In this document: positions 61,001 through 64,000 of the stretch, in pieces
Numbering within the stretch: position 1 is the stretch's first letter
Layout: each line of letters opens with the position of its first letter
Source: an uncultured Paracoccaceae bacterium
GTDB lineage: Bacteria > Pseudomonadota > Alphaproteobacteria > Rhodobacterales > Rhodobacteraceae
Reading direction: 5' to 3'
NCBI GenBank assembly: GCA_947493145.1
Contig: CANLPZ010000001.1
Coordinates: 1,392,501-1,456,500 of the forward strand
Length of the DNA: 64,000 nucleotides
Position numbers and translations under genes: made by a program
Notes under the pieces: model-generated
Told to the model about the DNA's origin: nothing
The model's input: only the letters and a program-made list of their open reading frames with translations
The model's database searches: none

Positions 61001-63399
61001 TGTTTTTTATCGGCTTGCAAGCGATGTTGTCACATTGGCGGAAAAACCCGTTGCAATGGGTAACCTTAGTGTTTGGCGTCGCCTTTGCCACCGCATTATG
61101 GACCGGTATCCAAGCCATCAATTCGGAAGCCCGCGCAAGTTACGATCGCGCAGAACAGCAAATTTCCATCGCGCAGTTTGATCAAATTCAAAAGAAAGAC
61201 AAATCATCAATTCCGCACGAAGAATTTATTCTATTGCGCCGCGCTGGGTGGATGGTGTCACCAATAATCCGTAAAGAGTTTCCCGATGCGCCTGATATTG
61301 AATTTCTAGGTGTCGATCCTGTGTCGTACCCAGGTTTCAATCTTGCGGCGCCTGAAGCGTCAGGAGTGCCGCTTGAAAGCATTGACGCGAACATTGCGTT
61401 CGCGAATACCGCGACGTTGGCGCGTCTAAAAACACATGGCGGTTTCGAGATTCGCGAGCTTTCCACCGTTCCGGACGGGGTTGTTGTTACCGATCTTGCA
61501 AATGTTGTATCGATACGTACAGAAAAAACACACTATTCAGCCTTATTAGTTTCTAATTTTACCCCCAAATGGCAACGTCCGCTTGCGGAGGTTGCCAAAG
61601 ATTTGATCCTTATAAATCGTGCGGAATTTGCAACGGATTTAGGCCGCCTTACGGATAGCTTTCACTTAAACCTGACTGCGTTTGGGTTGTTGGCATTCGC
61701 GGTCGGTATTTTCATTGTTTACGGTGCAGTCGGATTAGCATTTGAACAACGTCGGCCGGTTGTGCGAACACTTCGGGCACTTGGTTATCCATTGAAAAAA
61801 ATATTGTGGGTAATCGCGACTGAATTGATGGTTTTTGCGATTTTTGCAGGCGCGATTGGTGTGTTGTTAGGCTATTTTTTGGCGGCGGCTTTGTTGCCTG
61901 ATGTGTCTTCCGCTTTGGGCGGGCTTTATGGCGCAGATGTGCCTAATACGCTCCGCATTCGTTCGGAATGGTGGATGACAGGGATGGCAATTGCTGTTTT
62001 GGGCACCGCTATTGCGGCTGCATCTTCGTTTTTTAAGCTTGCAAAAATGCCATTGTTGTCCGCCACCAAAAACCGGTCATGGTCGCAGTTCACCCAACGA
62101 TCTGGAATACAATTGGCTTGTGTCGGCGCATTGCTGTGGGTGGTTGCAATATGTCTGTATTTTTTTGGTTCAGGGCTGATTACCGGTTTTGCGATATTGG
62201 GCGGTTTATTGATTGGCGCTGCGTTTATGTTGCCGTTATTTTTGCTTGGTCTACTAACCGTCGCGTTGCGTTGTTCGCGCGACCATTTGGTCAGATGGTT
62301 TTGGGCAGATACACGACAACAACTTTCCGGTTTATCTTTGGCGTTGATGGCATTGATGTTGGCGATGGCCACGAACATTGGCGTTTCAACAATGGTCAAC
62401 AGTTTTCGTGATACGTTTACGGGCTGGTTAGATCAGCGCATGTCGTCGGAAATGTATCTTAGGTTTGAAGATCCTGAAATGGCGCGACGAACCGTGTCTT
62501 ATTTGGAAGGGCGCGTGGATGCGATGTTGCCGATCATTCAGGCAAAGTCTTCGATCCGTGGTGAATTAATCGATTTGTACGGAATCGTGGATCATGCAAC
62601 TTATCGCGAAAACTGGGGGATGCTCGATCAATCCGAAACTATGTGGGATGATATTGCCAACGGAATTGGAATAGCTGTGAACGAACAGGTCGCGCGAAAG
62701 GCCGATATCAAACTTGGCGACAGCATCGAGGCGAACTCAAAACAGTTTACGGTAGTCGCGATTTACGGCGACTATGGGAATCCCATCGGACAAGCGATCA
62801 TTGGAATGCCTGCTTTCACGGCGATGTTCCCAAATGTAACGGCCGACCGATTTGGTGTGCGTTTGAAACCGGATGCGATTCCCGTGCTGATGACCGACCT
62901 GAAAACCGATTTGGGCCTGACCGATGACAACATGATCGATCAGTCTTCGATCAAACAAAGTTCGATCAACATTTTCGAACAAACTTTCGCTGTAACTGCG
63001 GCACTTAATGTTCTGACGCTTGCTGTTGCAGGTTTTGCGATTTTAATGAGCCTTTTAACTTTGTCGGCGATGCGTTTGCCGCAAATGGCGCCCGCATGGG
63101 CGATGGGGTTAACGCGCGCGAAATTGGGTCGTTACGAATTGCTACGTGCCTTGTCGTTGGCGGGCGTCACATGTGTGGTCGCAATCCCATTGGGGCTTGC
63201 GCTGTCATGGGTGCTTTTGTCCGTCGTTAATGTTGAGGCGTTTGGTTGGCAAATCCCAATGTTTTTGTTTCCGGCAACGTATGCCAAACTTGTTTTGTTG
63301 TCGCTCGCTGCCGCAGTGATAGCCGCATTGTGGCCATCGTGGGTTTTGTCACGAACCCCGCCAGAACGTTTGCTAAAGGTGTTTTCGAATGAAAAGTAA
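61000..63399 (+). CDS. FtsX-like ABC transporter permease (double-FtsX, YbbP type)
   Basis: 799 residues: one N-terminal membrane segment (about 17-37), a periplasmic MacB_PCD-like domain, three segments (about 230-345), a middle pair (about 365-430), a second periplasmic domain (about 470-640) and three C-terminal segments (about 660-790) that form the second FtsX domain. Such permeases move lipids or lipoproteins or act as mechanotransmission devices without transport. The partner genes (ATPase before, AttH-like after) match a known conserved trio. Confidence 0.9.
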   Translation: MFFIGLQAMLSHWRKNPLQWVTLVFGVAFATALWTGIQAINSEARASYDRAEQQISIAQFDQIQKKDKSSIPHEEFILLRRAGWMVSPIIRKEFPDAPDIEFLGVDPVSYPGFNLAAPEASGVPLESIDANIAFANTATLARLKTHGGFEIRELSTVPDGVVVTDLANVVSIRTEKTHYSALLVSNFTPKWQRPLAEVAKDLILINRAEFATDLGRLTDSFHLNLTAFGLLAFAVGIFIVYGAVGLAFEQRRPVVRTLRALGYPLKKILWVIATELMVFAIFAGAIGVLLGYFLAAALLPDVSSALGGLYGADVPNTLRIRSEWWMTGMAIAVLGTAIAAASSFFKLAKMPLLSATKNRSWSQFTQRSGIQLACVGALLWVVAICLYFFGSGLITGFAILGGLLIGAAFMLPLFLLGLLTVALRCSRDHLVRWFWADTRQQLSGLSLALMALMLAMATNIGVSTMVNSFRDTFTGWLDQRMSSEMYLRFEDPEMARRTVSYLEGRVDAMLPIIQAKSSIRGELIDLYGIVDHATYRENWGMLDQSETMWDDIANGIGIAVNEQVARKADIKLGDSIEANSKQFTVVAIYGDYGNPIGQAIIGMPAFTAMFPNVTADRFGVRLKPDAIPVLMTDLKTDLGLTDDNMIDQSSIKQSSINIFEQTFAVTAALNVLTLAVAGFAILMSLLTLSAMRLPQMAPAWAMGLTRAKLGRYELLRALSLAGVTCVVAIPLGLALSWVLLSVVNVEAFGWQIPMFLFPATYAKLVLLSLAAAVIAALWPSWVLSRTPPERLLKVFSNEK

Positions 63400-64000
63400 T
63401 ATCACACTTTTACTGTTTCTGGTGTGGTGCCCATTTGCTCTATTGGCACAGGGTTTCGCCGGATTAGGGACTGAAGTCGAAGGTTTCGCCGTTCCTGAAC
63501 GCGGAATAGATTTGCAATTTCCACGCGATCACGCAGCACACCCTGAATACAGAATCGAATGGTGGTATGTTACAGCGAACGCAGTTTCCCAAACGGGTGA
63601 ACCTATTGGGTTACAATGGACGTTGTTTCGATCTGCTCTGAAACCCAACGAAAACGACGGCTGGACCAGCCCACAACTGTGGATGGGGCATGCCGCGGTA
63701 ACGACCAAACACGATCACTTTTCAACAGAACGGTTGTCGAGGGGCGGTATCGGACAGGCTGGTGCTGAAATAAACGGAACGTTCGAAGCTTGGATTGACG
63801 ATTGGCATCTGTCTGGCATGGACGATTATTCAAAAATGTCCATGCGAGCGACATCCCCTGAGTTTGCCTATGATGTTGAGCTGACTGCAAATGGCCCGCT
63901 TGTTTTTCATGGTGACAATGGGTTTTCGGTGAAATCTTCTGCAGGTCAGGCAAGTTATTATTACTCCCAACCATTTTACGATCTCGGGGGAACCTTGGAA
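63389..64000 (+). CDS. AttH/CrtC-like (lipocalin-type) secreted protein, truncated by window end
   Basis: The open frame from ATG 63389 runs to the window end (204 codons, no stop). A signal peptide is visible (SNITLLLFLVWCPFALLAQG), then a domain of COG5621, the predicted secreted hydrolase/AttH family related to carotenoid 1,2-hydratase: FPRDHAAHPEYRIEWWYVTANA, GLQWTLFRSAL, WMGHAAVTT, and DWHLSGMDDYSKMSMRAT. Family proteins are about 350 residues, so roughly half is outside. It starts inside the end of the permease gene (11-base overlap). Function in lipid or hydrophobic-molecule handling is likely but unproven. Confidence 0.87.
   Translation, partial: MKSNITLLLFLVWCPFALLAQGFAGLGTEVEGFAVPERGIDLQFPRDHAAHPEYRIEWWYVTANAVSQTGEPIGLQWTLFRSALKPNENDGWTSPQLWMGHAAVTTKHDHFSTERLSRGGIGQAGAEINGTFEAWIDDWHLSGMDDYSKMSMRATSPEFAYDVELTANGPLVFHGDNGFSVKSSAGQASYYYSQPFYDLGGTLE

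Overview
The window looks like a piece of the main chromosome of a marine alphaproteobacterium of the Rhodobacterales (roseobacter group). The evidence is the gene order ubiB-ubiE / mutM - enoyl-CoA hydratase - rpsT - dnaA - dnaN - recF - gyrB, the tsaD / hemD - mitofilin (MIC60) - hemY block, and the DUF2853, DUF1761 and DUF2793 proteins, as I know them from that group. By eye the DNA is AT-leaning for the group, in the mid-40s percent G+C, with a G+C-richer island around pncB and a clearly AT-rich cassette just after it. No rRNA, tRNA, IS element, prophage or CRISPR array was seen. Both ends cut genes.

Layout. 0-7.4 kb: small conserved proteins (DUF2853, DUF1761), a leftward tsaD-gpsA-YciI-EVE operon, and rightward hemD-MIC60-hemY. 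7.4-21.9 kb: a surface-polysaccharide region with GDP-mannose synthesis (manC type), a galactose-dehydrogenase-like oxidoreductase, a sulfotransferase-like protein, UDP-galactopyranose mutase with a GlfT2-like galactofuranosyltransferase, a 1022-residue RTX protein, a KpsE-like chain-length/export protein, a KpsM-like ABC permease without its ATPase, another family-2 glycosyltransferase and a small phosphotransferase. 21.9-35.3 kb: housekeeping core (ubiB, ubiE, mutM, rpsT, dnaA, dnaN, recF, gyrB). Four accessory genes sit between recF and gyrB, two of them (a TetR repressor and a quinone-reductase-like flavoprotein) sharing three palindromic operators. 35.3-43.5 kb: a LysR gene followed by a tightly packed catabolic operon (fused hydantoinase A/B, FAD amine oxidase, HpaI-type aldolase, uronate-dehydrogenase-like SDR, HD hydrolase). 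43.5-46.4 kb: trhO, pncA, pncB. 46.4-48.0 kb: a two-gene AT-rich cassette encoding an ImmA/IrrE-type metalloprotease and a stand-alone class III nucleotide cyclase. 48.0-53.5 kb: arfB, an SCP2-domain protein, a structured leader with an 18-codon micro-ORF, a queuosine-precursor transporter, a phytase-like secreted protein, mepA, an MFS/UMF1 transporter and a thioesterase. 53.6-64 kb: yggT, recQ, yaaA, a hybrid histidine kinase, a thiolase, and an ABC transporter of the lipoprotein/FtsX type followed by the start of an AttH/CrtC-like secreted protein.

The best candidate for an undescribed system is the cyclase + ImmA/IrrE protease pair (46377-47926). It has its own promoter, coupled translation and a composition unlike both flanks. 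It recalls the logic of cyclic-nucleotide antiphage (Pycsar-type) systems, but with a protease in the effector position. Next in interest are two leaders in which the Shine-Dalgarno sequence lies inside a hairpin (manC, and the micro-ORF upstream of the SCP2-arfB genes), an exact 86-residue higher-order repeat in the RTX protein, and the galactofuranose/sulfate polysaccharide region with an incomplete exporter.
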